Positions 1-9,100 of a DNA stretch of 64,000 nucleotides are shown here, piece after piece. The notes under the pieces are model-generated. The model had not been told where the DNA came from. It saw only the letters and a program-made list of their open reading frames with translations, and made no database searches. Positions within the stretch are counted from its first letter, which is position 1, and each line of letters opens with the position of its first letter. This stretch comes from an uncultured Isosphaeraceae bacterium (lineage in GTDB: Bacteria; Planctomycetota; Planctomycetia; Isosphaerales; Isosphaeraceae). The stretch lies in the NCBI GenBank assembly GCA_945957605.1, contig CAMFLR010000001.1:1054001-1118000 (forward strand). Direction: 5' to 3'. The translations under genes were made by a program, and so were the position numbers.

Positions 1-40
1 ACGCGGCGGCTTCAAATTGTCATAATGGGAAACGTGGCTG

Positions 41-75
41 GTCGGGTGGTTCACATCCACCCGACTTTCTTTTTT
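41..75 (+). terminator. Intrinsic terminator or attenuator in the purH leader
   Basis: A perfect 9-bp stem, GTCGGGTGG (41-49) and CCACCCGAC (57-65), with a 7-nt loop, is followed directly by TTTCTTTTTT. This is a textbook rho-independent terminator on the plus strand. It lies only 31 nt upstream of the purH start. It may end an upstream gene outside the window or act as an attenuator of purH; the visible sequence cannot separate the two. Confidence 0.85.
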
Positions 76-105
76 GGGTCGCCTTGAAATCGAGGAAATG
101 CAGCG

Positions 106-1695
106 ATGGAAGATGTCCTCCCGATCCGCCGTGCTCTGCTGAGCGTGTCGGACAAGCGGGGCTTGCTGGAACTTGCCGGTGCGCTGGCTGCGCGCGGCGT
201 ACACCTGCTGGCGAGCGGCGGCACCAAAACCGCCCTGGAAAATGCCGGCCTCGCGGTGACTGAAGTTTCAAGCTACACCGGCCAGCCGGAAATTCTTGGC
301 GGACGCGTCAAAACTCTGCATCCCAAGCTGCACGGCGGCATCCTCGCCCGCCGCGACCTCGCCGAAGACCTCGCCGCACTCGAAGCGCAGGGCATCGAGC
401 CGATCGACCTCGTTGTCGTGAATCTTTACCCGTTCGAAGCCACCATCGCCAAGCCAAACGTCACTTTTGAAGACGCCGTCGAAAACATCGACATCGGCGG
501 TCCCAGCTTGATCCGAGGCGCGGCCAAGAACCATCCGTTCGTCGCCGTCCTCACCGATCCCGATCAGTATCAAACGTTGCTCGATCAACTCGCCAGCAAC
601 GGTGGCACCACGCTCGCCTTCCGGCGCGACCTCGCACGCGCCGTCTTCGAGCAAACAGCCCGCTACGATCGGATGATCGCCGACTACCTCACGAAAACGC
701 TTGCAACCGACACCGACGCCGAGTTCCCGCCGACGATCTCGCCGACCTTCGTCCGTCGCAACGTTCTCCGCTATGGCGAGAATCCGCACCAACGCGCCGC
801 GGTTTACGCCGAGCCCAAACCTGTCGGGCCGAACCTGCTCACCGCGAAGATCCGCCACGGCAAGGAACTCTCCTACAACAACCTCCTAGACCTCGACAGT
901 GCTCTGCGAATCGCCCGCATGTTCGCCGAACCGGCAGGCGTCGTGCTCAAGCACAACAACCCTTGCGGCGCTGCGACCGCAAGCACCATTTCCGAAGCCT
1001 TCGAACTCGCCTACGAAGGCGATCCCGTGAGTGCGTTCGGCGGAATCGTCGGCCTCAATCGCATCGTCGACCGCGCCACGGCCGAACGCCTTTGCGTCCC
1101 CGGCAGATTCATCGAAGCGATCGTCGCACCGGGATTCGACGACGAAGCCTTCGCGCTTCTCACCACCAAACCAAGCTGGAAAAACAGCGTCCGCCTGCTC
1201 GACCTCGGCGAGCCGCTCAGTCCCAACAGTTCGCCGGTCGGCTTCGACTTCCGGCGCATCGAAGGCGGCTTGCTGCTACAGGATTGGGATCAAGTCGAAC
1301 CCGAGCCCTCCAAAGGCAAAATCGCCACGCGCAGAGAGCCGACGACTCAGGAACGCGTGGGGCTCGACTTCGCCTGGCGCATTTGCCAGTCGGTCAAGTC
1401 GAACGCGATCGTCCTGGCGCGAGGTACGCAACTCGTGGGCGTGGGCGCGGGCCAGATGAGCCGGCTTGATTCGGTGAAGATCGCCGTCGAAAAGGCGGGC
1501 GACCGAGCCAAGGGCGCGGTGCTCGCCTCCGACGCATTCTTCCCGTTCCGCGACGGCCCGGACGTCGCGGCCAAGGCTGGTGTCACCGCGATCATTCAGC
1601 CCGGCGGTTCAAAGCGCGATGACGAAACGATTACTGCATGCGATGAGCAGAATCTCGCGATGATCCTCACGGGCCGCCGCCACTTCCGCCATTGA
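106..1695 (+). CDS. purH: Bifunctional AICAR formyltransferase / IMP cyclohydrolase
   Basis: PurH catalyses the last two steps of IMP synthesis in the cytoplasm: formylation of AICAR with 10-formyl-THF, then ring closure. The 529-residue length is normal. The N-terminal MGS-like cyclohydrolase domain (about 1-150) shows SGGTKTAL and GGRVKTLHPKLHGG (65-78). The transformylase half shows RYGENPHQ, LSYNNLLDLDSA and LKHNNPCGAA, which carries the catalytic Lys282-His283 pair, then CQSVKSNAIV, GAGQMSR and QPGGSKRD. The ATG is preceded by GAGGA with good spacing. It stands alone; no other pur gene is in the window. The hairpin terminator at 41-75 in its leader is notable. Identification is secure from conserved motifs along the whole length. 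Confidence 0.98.
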   Translation: MEDVLPIRRALLSVSDKRGLLELAGALAARGVHLLASGGTKTALENAGLAVTEVSSYTGQPEILGGRVKTLHPKLHGGILARRDLAEDLAALEAQGIEPIDLVVVNLYPFEATIAKPNVTFEDAVENIDIGGPSLIRGAAKNHPFVAVLTDPDQYQTLLDQLASNGGTTLAFRRDLARAVFEQTARYDRMIADYLTKTLATDTDAEFPPTISPTFVRRNVLRYGENPHQRAAVYAEPKPVGPNLLTAKIRHGKELSYNNLLDLDSALRIARMFAEPAGVVLKHNNPCGAATASTISEAFELAYEGDPVSAFGGIVGLNRIVDRATAERLCVPGRFIEAIVAPGFDDEAFALLTTKPSWKNSVRLLDLGEPLSPNSSPVGFDFRRIEGGLLLQDWDQVEPEPSKGKIATRREPTTQERVGLDFAWRICQSVKSNAIVLARGTQLVGVGAGQMSRLDSVKIAVEKAGDRAKGAVLASDAFFPFRDGPDVAAKAGVTAIIQPGGSKRDDETITACDEQNLAMILTGRRHFRH

Positions 1696-1724
1696 TTTGA
1701 AAGTTTGCTTGAATGCGAGATTCG

Positions 1725-1755
1725 AAGCGCCCCGGAATGAACTTCCGGGGCGCTT
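1725..1755. terminator. Bidirectional hairpin terminator between convergent genes
   Basis: Arms AAGCGCCCCGGAA (1725-1737) and TTCCGGGGCGCTT (1743-1755) form a perfect 13-bp stem with a 5-nt loop. It lies 30 nt past the purH stop and just before the stop of the convergent membrane-protein gene, so it can serve both strands. The U-tract is poor on both sides (TCGTTGTTG on plus). Confidence 0.8.
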
Positions 1756-1774
1756 TCGTTGTTGCGCAATGAGA

Positions 1775-2482
1775 TCAGCCCGCCATATCGCGGCCCGACA
1801 GGCGATCTTCGATGTCGAGACGCAGACCTCGCACGAGATTCGAATACGAAATGAATAAAACGAGTGCGAATATGCCGATCGCGAGAGCCGCCAGCCCAAG
1901 GAGTCCGGCGCCACCGGCGTTTGCATTGCCAGGCCCACCCGCGACGACGCCCAGCAGTCCGATCATCACCACAATGAACGAAATCCAGGCGCAAATCGAA
2001 CCCCACAGAACGAAATTCGCGCGGCCTATCTCGCGGTCGTTGTGTAGGAAAGCGGCGAGACGTTTCAGGAAAATCAGAAAACAGATCCAGCCCGCGGTCT
2101 GAAACAATGAGCCAACCTGCCCCGCAGCCGGCGGTACGATTTTCGCCTGACCTCCGATATTCAGGACGGTTCCCACAACATTCAGAGCGACGGCCGCATA
2201 GATAAAATTCGTTGCTCTTACTTTTTCAGGAACGTTGATGCAACTGATCTGGCCATAGATCGACAACCCTGTGCTCACCAGGATCGCTGCGCCTATTACC
2301 AGAATGACAGGCCCGATCTCGTTCTGGTCAACTTGGCGTCCCTCGGCAGCGGCCTTACCGCCCGCAATGCCACCGGCAAGCCCGCCGCCGAAAATCGATA
2401 GGACGAGGAGGAGCAAACTCGCATAAATACACTTCAAACCTGTGGCGACTTTGCCGAAGCGCTGAAAATTACTTTTGCCCAT
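1775..2482 (-). CDS. Multi-pass membrane protein, unknown function
   Basis: A 235-residue integral membrane protein. Six hydrophobic stretches are visible at about residues 17-41, 57-78, 91-113, 123-143, 156-182 and 193-215, with a short basic N-terminus (MGKSNFQRFGK) and a charged C-terminal tail. A Gly/Ala-rich segment sits between the first two helices. I recognise no catalytic motif or named family. The ATG has GGAG about 10 nt upstream. It lies 218 bp downstream of the Gly/Tyr-rich gene and is separated from it by a strong terminator, so it is probably transcribed alone from that intergenic gap. Its expression, composition and length fit an expressed gene, but no function can be inferred. 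Confidence 0.75.
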   Translation of the reverse strand: MGKSNFQRFGKVATGLKCIYASLLLLVLSIFGGGLAGGIAGGKAAAEGRQVDQNEIGPVILVIGAAILVSTGLSIYGQISCINVPEKVRATNFIYAAVALNVVGTVLNIGGQAKIVPPAAGQVGSLFQTAGWICFLIFLKRLAAFLHNDREIGRANFVLWGSICAWISFIVVMIGLLGVVAGGPGNANAGGAGLLGLAALAIGIFALVLFISYSNLVRGLRLDIEDRLSGRDMAG

Positions 2483-2625
2483 GGTCGTTGGACTCCGCAG
2501 AGCGGACGAAAGAACGGTGTCCGCTGGGGGGAAGATGATAGAGAAGGGAGGGCCGACGACTTATGTCTTATCCGAGCGGTCAACACGCTTCAATTGGTTT
2601 CTCCTGTTTTCACAAATGAACGTGA

Positions 2626-2664
2626 TAAAAACAAAACGGCCCGACGTTTCTCAACGCTGGGCCG
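2626..2664 (-). terminator. Rho-independent terminator of the WxxGxW / Gly-rich gene
   Basis: On the minus strand a stem with CGGCCC (2637-2642) and GGGCCG (2659-2664) arms plus an inner CGTT/AACG pairing is followed by TTTTGTTTTTATC. It lies about 40 nt past the stop codon of the minus-strand gene at 2701-5136. Stem followed by a T-rich run is the standard intrinsic signal. Confidence 0.75.
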
Positions 2665-2700
2665 CACAAAACCGCTTATTTGCTAATCGCGTTTATATTC

Positions 2701-5136
2701 TCAACGGTGACCGCCGCCTGCGTGTCCACCGCCGCCCGCGTGGCCCATGCCGCCGCCGCTGAACCCGCCTGAATGGCCTCCACTGAAGCCTCCGACGTGC
2801 CCGCCGCTGAAGCCGCCAACATGGCCCCCGCTATATCCGCCGACGTGCGACGGACTGAAACCGCCCACACCACTCATATGATGAGGCATGTTCGACGACC
2901 CCACGCCGCCAAAGCTTCCAGGCGAGTAGCTTCCGCCAAGCGTGCCGGGATGCGAAGCCCCGTACCCACCAATGTGCGTCTGTGTATATCCACCGGACAC
3001 TCCACCGATGTTATGTTGCGGAGCATACGCCGCCCCTGCGCTACCATAGCCGCCAATATGGCCCGGCATGCCGCCGATATTGCCGGAATGCATCGGCAAC
3101 GCGCTGGTCGATCCCAGGTGCGCAGGAAGATTATGGTTCGCCGATCCCAGACCACCAAGGTTATGGCTTGGATTCATCGACCCAATTCCACCAAGGTTAT
3201 GGGTGGGGCTCGTCGCTCCAAGATGGTTCGTCCCGTTCAGTCCCGAGATCGCGTGATTCGGAGTCGTCGCCATGTGCCCCAGGCTCGACGAATGCGTCAG
3301 CCCCGAGCCCGATGTCGCGCTATGCCCCATCACGTTGCTTCCATTGCCAAACGCCGGGCGCGAGACCTGATGGTTGGTCACGCTATGGTTCGTCACATTA
3401 TGGCTCACACCATTGAACCCCGCCGACCAGGAATGGCCGACAGGTCCAGAGTGCTGGGCCGCCGTTGTACTGCCATGGTGAGCGACGGTATTACCCGCGT
3501 TGTGACCATTGTGGAACGGGTTCGCGTAGGCATGTGAAGCAGGCGGAGCGATCATGCCGTTGTGACCAGCACGATGTGCCCCGTTTCCTGCGACGGCATG
3601 ATGAGCACCGGCCGCTCCCATCGCTCCGTGATTCGCCCCGCCAGCCACTGGGGCGCTGTGCAGATTGCCGCCGCGTGCACCGTTGTGCGCGACATTTCCG
3701 TTCCAGCCGTTCAATCGGCCGCGGTTGCCAGGAAAGAATGGATAGCAGCGGTTCCAACCACCGCCCCAGCCGCCACCCCATCCGCCGCCGAAGAAGCCAT
3801 AACCGCCGTAGTATCCGTAGAACGGGAAGCCGAACGGATAGCCGCCGTAGAGCCCGCCCAGTCCCGCGCCGAACGCAAAGCCGCCGAATCCAAGGCCGAA
3901 TCCCGAGTAGCCGAAGCCGCCGTAGGGATATCCATTAAACGGATATCCGTAATAGGGGAATCCATAGGGATATCCGCCGTACAGACCACCAACCAGGCCG
4001 GCCCCCGCACCAAAGCCAAAACCTAGCCCGCCGCCATATCCTCCATAGCCCCCGCCATAACCACCACCGTACCCCCCGCCATATCCTCCATAGCCGAGGC
4101 CAAATCCATAGCCCGAGGCCATGTACGGATAACCGTAACCGCCGGAGAACGGATAGTCGAGATAGCCGCCATAGGTGCCGATATTTCCATACGACCCATA
4201 TCCGTAATAGCGGCCGGCGTCGTCATAATAGACGCCCGGATAGCCGTCGTAGTTGGCATTGGGCCGTCCGAAGGCACCGTAAAGCAGGCCGTAATCTTGG
4301 GGCGAAACTTGCTGTAACGGCTGATAAACCGTCCCTGCCGGAAGAGCCGCGTTAGGATCGGCCGTTCCGGTCACCGCCGCGGGCGAGAAGAGCGTTCCGC
4401 GATCTTCGAGCGTGCGATCCCAGTAACCTTCCTGGAACGCCCAACCCTCGGGCTGACGAATCCACTGCGCGGGTACCCACGACCAGCCATCCTGAGCCTT
4501 CGCCCAGAACCCCTTGCGCCAGGCAACGCCGTCACCGTCGGGAACGTACACGCCGGGAACGTAGAAATGGCCAGGACCGGGCGATTCGGCGACTTCCTCT
4601 TCGGGACGGCCATCGGGCGGGCCATCTTTGCGGAAGTCGATTCGATCTGTCTTACGATCGCTCCAGAAGCCGTTCACGCGGAACCAGCCCTGATCGTCGC
4701 GCTTCCAGTAGCCGTTCACCCAGAATCGGCCTGGAGGCGGCACGCGCCAGGTGCCGGTCACCCATAGGTATTTTTGCTTTCCCGCTTCCCACTGCCAGTA
4801 GCCTTCGATCCACTGCGCTTTATCACTGGGCGGGTCGACGGCCGGCCGTTCGACGAGTGGTTCCGGGGGCGATTGCGCCGTATGCAACGGCACGCGATCT
4901 TTGGCGGTCGAGAGAAACGCTTCGTGGAGTGGTCCTTCGGTCAGAGGCTTTACTTCAGGCTTGTTGCCATTGGGGGTTGTCGCGGGGGGAGCGATCAAAG
5001 GGCCGGCGCTTGGGAGCGGCGGCGGAACAACATCATCTTCTCCCCACGCCGGTGCGGCGAAAACCGAACCAACACCGGCGAAGGCAGCGAACACAAGCCT
5101 TCTCAAACCAGATCGACCGCCACGAAGAGATACCAT
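2701..5136 (-). CDS. Secreted WxxGxW-repeat, Gly/Tyr/His-rich protein
   Basis: An 811-residue exported protein of strongly biased composition. Residues 1-32 form a signal peptide (basic start, hydrophobic core, AAPAWG near the likely cleavage site). Residues about 108-240 hold two clusters of W-x-x-G-x-W repeats (for example WVTGTW, WVNGYW, FRVNGFW, WRKGFW, FQEGYW), the pattern of the YXWGXW family. Residues about 290-500 are almost only Gly, Tyr, Phe and Pro (GYGGGYGGGYGG runs). Residues 500-811 are rich in Asn, His, Gly and Ser, with degenerate repeats such as HNLGGIGS and FSGGHVGG. The ATG at 5136 gives the best signal peptide; a TTG at 5145 is the alternative. A structural, adhesive or metal-binding envelope or matrix role is inference from composition only. 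Confidence 0.8.
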   Translation of the reverse strand: MVSLRGGRSGLRRLVFAAFAGVGSVFAAPAWGEDDVVPPPLPSAGPLIAPPATTPNGNKPEVKPLTEGPLHEAFLSTAKDRVPLHTAQSPPEPLVERPAVDPPSDKAQWIEGYWQWEAGKQKYLWVTGTWRVPPPGRFWVNGYWKRDDQGWFRVNGFWSDRKTDRIDFRKDGPPDGRPEEEVAESPGPGHFYVPGVYVPDGDGVAWRKGFWAKAQDGWSWVPAQWIRQPEGWAFQEGYWDRTLEDRGTLFSPAAVTGTADPNAALPAGTVYQPLQQVSPQDYGLLYGAFGRPNANYDGYPGVYYDDAGRYYGYGSYGNIGTYGGYLDYPFSGGYGYPYMASGYGFGLGYGGYGGGYGGGYGGGYGGYGGGLGFGFGAGAGLVGGLYGGYPYGFPYYGYPFNGYPYGGFGYSGFGLGFGGFAFGAGLGGLYGGYPFGFPFYGYYGGYGFFGGGWGGGWGGGWNRCYPFFPGNRGRLNGWNGNVAHNGARGGNLHSAPVAGGANHGAMGAAGAHHAVAGNGAHRAGHNGMIAPPASHAYANPFHNGHNAGNTVAHHGSTTAAQHSGPVGHSWSAGFNGVSHNVTNHSVTNHQVSRPAFGNGSNVMGHSATSGSGLTHSSSLGHMATTPNHAISGLNGTNHLGATSPTHNLGGIGSMNPSHNLGGLGSANHNLPAHLGSTSALPMHSGNIGGMPGHIGGYGSAGAAYAPQHNIGGVSGGYTQTHIGGYGASHPGTLGGSYSPGSFGGVGSSNMPHHMSGVGGFSPSHVGGYSGGHVGGFSGGHVGGFSGGHSGGFSGGGMGHAGGGGHAGGGHR

Positions 5137-5328
5137 CGTCTGCAAGCTCCGCGTGCGTCATGCGTGACATAGTCGCGGTGAAGAATCCTCTGGGTCAATT
5201 CTATACGCCCCACATGGCGCGATGGGGCATTTAATCTCCGAATTCGGTCGGGAATTACGGAATTCGCGACCAAATCTCGCGCAGCGAGCCTTCAATTTAC
5301 CAATTACGACAGGTTTTGCGGGTCAGTC

Positions 5329-7587
5329 TCAGTGTGACGAAGTTGCCAATCGCGCCCGTGTGGTCGATACGCCCGAAAGATCGGGATCGAGACGAGCCGC
5401 TCGCTTCAGCCAGATGGTGGCCGTCGCCTGATCTCCTCGCGCCTCAGCGAGCAAGCCATACAAAACACAAGTCGCCGGATTCGAGACCGACGAAGGCCCA
5501 ACATCGGCAACTGACTTGCCCTGTTTCATCGCCGCCAATGCGTTCCACGGCCCACGATCGAAAGCCATTGCCCGACCAAGTTCCACAAGCGCCACGCCAC
5601 CGCGATCATCCCGAGGCGCAACCAAGGTTCTCGTAAACAACGCTTCCTCGAACTCACGCTGCAATCGTTCCCGACGTAGCGAATCGAGACGCGCGAGGTC
5701 AAGCGTGATCAGATCCTGCGTGAGATAAGACTTGATCGCGTCATCGATCATTGCCGTGAGACCGCGGCCGTTCGCGCCATCACCGCGTCGCATCCGAATG
5801 TGCTCGCTCGACTTCGCGAATATATCGGCACGTTTTGCGGCATCAATCGCAAGATTGACCTGCTTCAGAGCATCGAGCGCACGGTCGCGTTTTTCGACGA
5901 GCGGCGGCTGCTCGTGAAAGTCGCTGGTGCTCGTTGCGAGTTGAGCGGTCTTGATGAAATTGTCGCGTGCCTCGATGAGACGCCCCTGCCCTGCGAGGCT
6001 GACACCCTCATCGATCCACCGCGAGAGCAGCATTAGCGTGCGTTGATGATCCTCGTGTGCCCGAATGACGGCATTCGCAAGGAAAACCCACGCGAGGCCG
6101 ATCAGACCGACGAGCACGATCGGCCACCGCCGACGTCTGGCGAACCGAATTGTTCGGCTAACGAGCGGTTCACGAGCGTGAACCAGCGGTTCGTCGTCGG
6201 CAACCGCCTGGAGGTCAAGTGCAAGGTCGGCCGCGGTTGCGTAGCGATCGGCAGGATCAACCGCCAGACATTTGAGCACAACCGATTCGAGCGACGTGGG
6301 AATCTCGGGATGTGTCTCACGAATCGTCGGCCGCGCCTCTCGGCGTTCGGCCGCTGCGCGATGGAGTGCCTCGGCGACCGACGTCGCGCCAGTGGGTACG
6401 CGATAGGGTCGCCGCCCCGTTAGCGTCTCGAACAGCAGCACGCCAAGCGAGAAAACATCGGCCCGCTCATCGACACTCTCGTCATGCCCTTCGGCAAGAG
6501 CGTCGAGATGTTCAGGCGACATATAAGCAAGAGTTCCACCCATCGACGGCCCGGCCGCTTCCGTGTTCGGATCACGCGCCAGGTTGAAGTCGAGCAACAT
6601 CGGCACGCCGTCGGCCGTCACCAGAACGTTCGAAGGCTTGATGTCGCGATGGAGCACGCCGCGCTCGTGAGCATGGGCAAGCGCCTCGGCCATCCGAGCG
6701 CCCCACCACGCCATCGCCCGTGCGAACGGCAAGCTCGCAAAAACTGACCGCGTCGCCGGCCGGACGCGCAGCGAGTTTGGCTCGAGCCGTTCCAGCACCA
6801 GCAAAACATCAGCCCCAGTGCGAGCCTTCGGCATTTGCGGATCGGCGAGCAAACGCTCGAGTGTCGTGCGTCCCCAGAACGGCATGCAGAGAAGGTGGAG
6901 ACCGGTCGCGACATCAGTGCGATAGGAGTGAACAGGGACAATATGCGTATGCTGCAACCGGGCGAGCGTTTGCGGCTCGCGCGAACCAGTCCGCGAAACT
7001 TTGAGTGCGACAGGACGATCGGCAAGCTGGCGTTCTTCCGCGCGAAACACCCGCGCAAAAGCTCCTCGCCCCAATTCTTCGAGCAAACGAAATCCGCCGG
7101 TGGTCTGTCCTGTCTCGGGAAACGGAACCTCTGGCGCAAATCGTTCGCGGAATGAGGTCGATCCGCTGCTGCCTACGAGCTCGTGAATATCAAAGACTCT
7201 GCGCAGACGGTCAGAGTACTCAGGCAGCCGGTCCTCATATTCGCGAGGGACAGGAGCATCGCCCCCCTGTTCTCGCAGGAGAAACTCCTCATACGCCAGT
7301 TCAACCACTGCTTCGGCAGGCAATTCGGGATACTGGTCGCGATAATGCTCGACAGTGGCACGCTCGGCGCCGTCCCATCGAAGACCTATTTCAACCAGGA
7401 GAATCGCTAGCAAAGCGGCGAGGCGTTCGTTCGCAGATTCCGGCAAGAACGCACGCGGATCGGGCCGTCGTCCAGGCTTCGATCGCTCCCACGCCGATTG
7501 GAACGAACTGGCTCGACGCGTCGCGCCTGGTGAATCAGCCCCTTCCCACGTTTTTGTTGAAGGAGCGTGCTCGCTGATCTCGGCCAT
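5329..7587 (-). CDS. Transmembrane Ser/Thr protein kinase
   Basis: A 752-residue PknB-type kinase. The N-terminal about 160 residues are a helical region common in planctomycete kinases next to ECF factors. The kinase domain (about 165-465) shows the Gly-rich loop GRGAFARVF (173-181), the ATP-binding Lys196 in VALKVS, the catalytic loop HRDIKPSN (313-320), a DFN in place of DFG (333-335), and APE-like SPEH (357-360). A single membrane helix (about 488-508) follows RRRRW and separates the cytoplasmic kinase from a C-terminal helical, TPR-like region (about 515-752) that would lie outside the cytoplasm. It starts 6 bp after the sigma-factor stop, so the two genes are co-transcribed, and the kinase probably acts in the same signalling pathway. 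DFN for DFG is common in this phylum and need not mean loss of activity. Confidence 0.95.
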   Translation of the reverse strand: MAEISEHAPSTKTWEGADSPGATRRASSFQSAWERSKPGRRPDPRAFLPESANERLAALLAILLVEIGLRWDGAERATVEHYRDQYPELPAEAVVELAYEEFLLREQGGDAPVPREYEDRLPEYSDRLRRVFDIHELVGSSGSTSFRERFAPEVPFPETGQTTGGFRLLEELGRGAFARVFRAEERQLADRPVALKVSRTGSREPQTLARLQHTHIVPVHSYRTDVATGLHLLCMPFWGRTTLERLLADPQMPKARTGADVLLVLERLEPNSLRVRPATRSVFASLPFARAMAWWGARMAEALAHAHERGVLHRDIKPSNVLVTADGVPMLLDFNLARDPNTEAAGPSMGGTLAYMSPEHLDALAEGHDESVDERADVFSLGVLLFETLTGRRPYRVPTGATSVAEALHRAAAERREARPTIRETHPEIPTSLESVVLKCLAVDPADRYATAADLALDLQAVADDEPLVHAREPLVSRTIRFARRRRWPIVLVGLIGLAWVFLANAVIRAHEDHQRTLMLLSRWIDEGVSLAGQGRLIEARDNFIKTAQLATSTSDFHEQPPLVEKRDRALDALKQVNLAIDAAKRADIFAKSSEHIRMRRGDGANGRGLTAMIDDAIKSYLTQDLITLDLARLDSLRRERLQREFEEALFTRTLVAPRDDRGGVALVELGRAMAFDRGPWNALAAMKQGKSVADVGPSSVSNPATCVLYGLLAEARGDQATATIWLKRAARLDPDLSGVSTTRARLATSSH

Positions 7588-7593
7588 GAGAGG

Positions 7594-8196
7594 TCAACCT
7601 TCCGTGTCGACGCGCCGCCGCAACTCTTCCACCACGCGCTGAACCGTGCGTTCGCTGATTCCTAGCCGTTCGCCAATCTCGCGACTCGACAGCCCCGCCG
7701 CCTTCAATTCCAGCAGCGCGCGCCGCTCCTCAGGCACCAGTTCGCGAAGCCGGCCGAATGCCTCATTTGCCACAGCGAGTTGGCTGGCCGTCTCAAGCTG
7801 CGCCGCAACGTCCCGCGGACGATCACCCTCGGTCCATAGCGGCTCTTCGCGACGCATATCTCCCTTTTGACTTCCAGCGCGACGGTACTCGTCGATCACC
7901 TTGTTCTTGGCCGCGCGGGCCAGGAACGCCACGAGATGGCGGCCGTCGTCAAACTCAGTGGGAGTCGTTTTGACGCGATGGAAAAAGCTGCCCCACACGC
8001 TCTGCAGAAAGTCGAGCGAATCGAAGCGTGAGCGGAGTAGTCGCGGAAGTTGCCTGCGCACGACGAGTCGGACTTCCGCTTCATAACGCAGAAGCAACTC
8101 GCGCGCAGCGTCTTCATCGCCGTCGTGAATCCGGCGGAGAAAATCACCGATATCGTCGCGTTGCCGTTCGGGCTTCGCCTGGCCCAAGCTGCTCAT
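7594..8196 (-). CDS. ECF sigma-70 family RNA polymerase sigma factor
   Basis: A 200-residue sigma factor with only regions 2 and 4. Region 2 is seen in the segment with SLDFLQSVWGSFF and FLARAAKNKVIDEYRR; region 4 carries the helix-turn-helix LSSREIGERLGISERTVQRV near the C-terminus. No anti-sigma gene is adjacent; the downstream partner is a transmembrane Ser/Thr kinase 6 bp away. This is the arrangement known for kinase-linked ECF groups in Planctomycetes, where phosphorylation is thought to replace anti-sigma control. The ATG at 8196 was chosen because GGAGG lies upstream at the right distance; the frame is open for about 80 more codons, but these are Arg-rich and not sigma-like. Confidence 0.93.
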   Translation of the reverse strand: MSSLGQAKPERQRDDIGDFLRRIHDGDEDAARELLLRYEAEVRLVVRRQLPRLLRSRFDSLDFLQSVWGSFFHRVKTTPTEFDDGRHLVAFLARAAKNKVIDEYRRAGSQKGDMRREEPLWTEGDRPRDVAAQLETASQLAVANEAFGRLRELVPEERRALLELKAAGLSSREIGERLGISERTVQRVVEELRRRVDTEG

Positions 8197-8646
8197 CGCG
8201 CGGCCTCCGTTCCTCAGGGTGCACTGCACGTGCGACGCGTTCTCATCCTCGCGGCCGTGTCTCCGACACCTCAACAACACTAACGCCCTGACCCTCGGCT
8301 TGGCAAGATGCCGCACCTGGCCTGGCGGATCGAACTCGCCTCGTATGAATTCAGCGCGGACCTTCCAGCGTTCGAGCCGGTCGAAAAGTGAGGCGGTCCC
8401 CATCGACCACTCCCTGCATCGGGATCGTGTGCACATAGCCTCATTAACCTTACTTACACGCCGGCGCTCGTCGCGATCCGGTCCGCACCGGTACCGCTCA
8501 TAGTGAATTTTTGATCATTATGCACACTCGACAACTATTGTCTAGACATTGGTTCAGTAACTCGCTACATTTTCTTTCAGTTCCACAGCCGGGCGATTGG
8601 AGCCGCAAAACTCAATCGCCTGGCGACTGAAGAGAGGAGGCGAACA
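8197..8646. other. Intergenic region between divergent genes (450 bp)
   Basis: This gap must hold the promoters of the ECF-kinase operon (minus) and the small hypothetical gene (plus). The part from about 8500 to 8580 is clearly more AT-rich than its surroundings and contains a 10-bp perfect palindrome TGTCTAGACA (8539-8548). No convincing -35/-10 pair or small gene was found. Confidence 0.5.
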
Positions 8647-9084
8647 ATGGCGGGCCCCGCGGAGCTTGTGGCGAGCCTTTCTGACCTATGCGAGCGGTTT
8701 GGGCCGAGGCTCAGCACCGACGACATCGTGGGATGGATCGACCGACACGGAGGATACGAGTCGGACGCCGAACTGATTCTCTTCGCCAAGAAAATGAAAG
8801 CACGCCAGTACGCGCGAATGCTGGCTTACCAGGACGAAGAATCGGGTGTTCGAATCAAACGCCTCTGGAGCGTGCGCGACCGCGAAAACGGCCGCCGTTC
8901 GTATGCGGACTTGCTCGATATGCCGCCCGAACGCCGCAAGGGAATCATCACGCAATACGCGCGGTTGCTCGAGCAGCAACGGGCGATACGGCGCGCGATG
9001 GCCGACTTCTTCGCGGGTCAGCAGTTCTTCGACTTTTACAACGAAGCCGAACCCGAAGAGGTCGAGTTGGATCCGTTCTCCTGA
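8647..9084 (+). CDS. Conserved hypothetical protein, small, charged
   Basis: A 145-residue soluble protein rich in Arg, Glu and Asp, without signal peptide or membrane helix. It looks mostly helical, with a very acidic end (EAEPEEVELDPFS). I do not recognise the family. A strong Shine-Dalgarno GAGGAGG lies about 7 nt before the ATG. It sits alone between the divergent ECF operon and trpBA, 101 bp ahead of trpB, which has its own candidate promoter. No cysteine clusters, nucleotide-binding loops or DNA-binding motifs are visible. A real gene by start signal and codon use; function unknown. Confidence 0.75.
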   Translation: MAGPAELVASLSDLCERFGPRLSTDDIVGWIDRHGGYESDAELILFAKKMKARQYARMLAYQDEESGVRIKRLWSVRDRENGRRSYADLLDMPPERRKGIITQYARLLEQQRAIRRAMADFFAGQQFFDFYNEAEPEEVELDPFS

Positions 9085-9100
9085 AACCCCAAGCCTGCCC

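Noticed and set aside
1-40. A CATAAT at 21-26 as a -10 box of a purH promoter
   Set aside because: Its -35 would lie outside the window, and a transcript from there would run straight into the terminator at 41-75. Cannot be judged here.
8539-8548. Palindrome TGTCTAGACA as an operator of the small hypothetical gene
   Set aside because: A single 10-bp palindrome with no regulator gene and no promoter boxes around it; may be chance.
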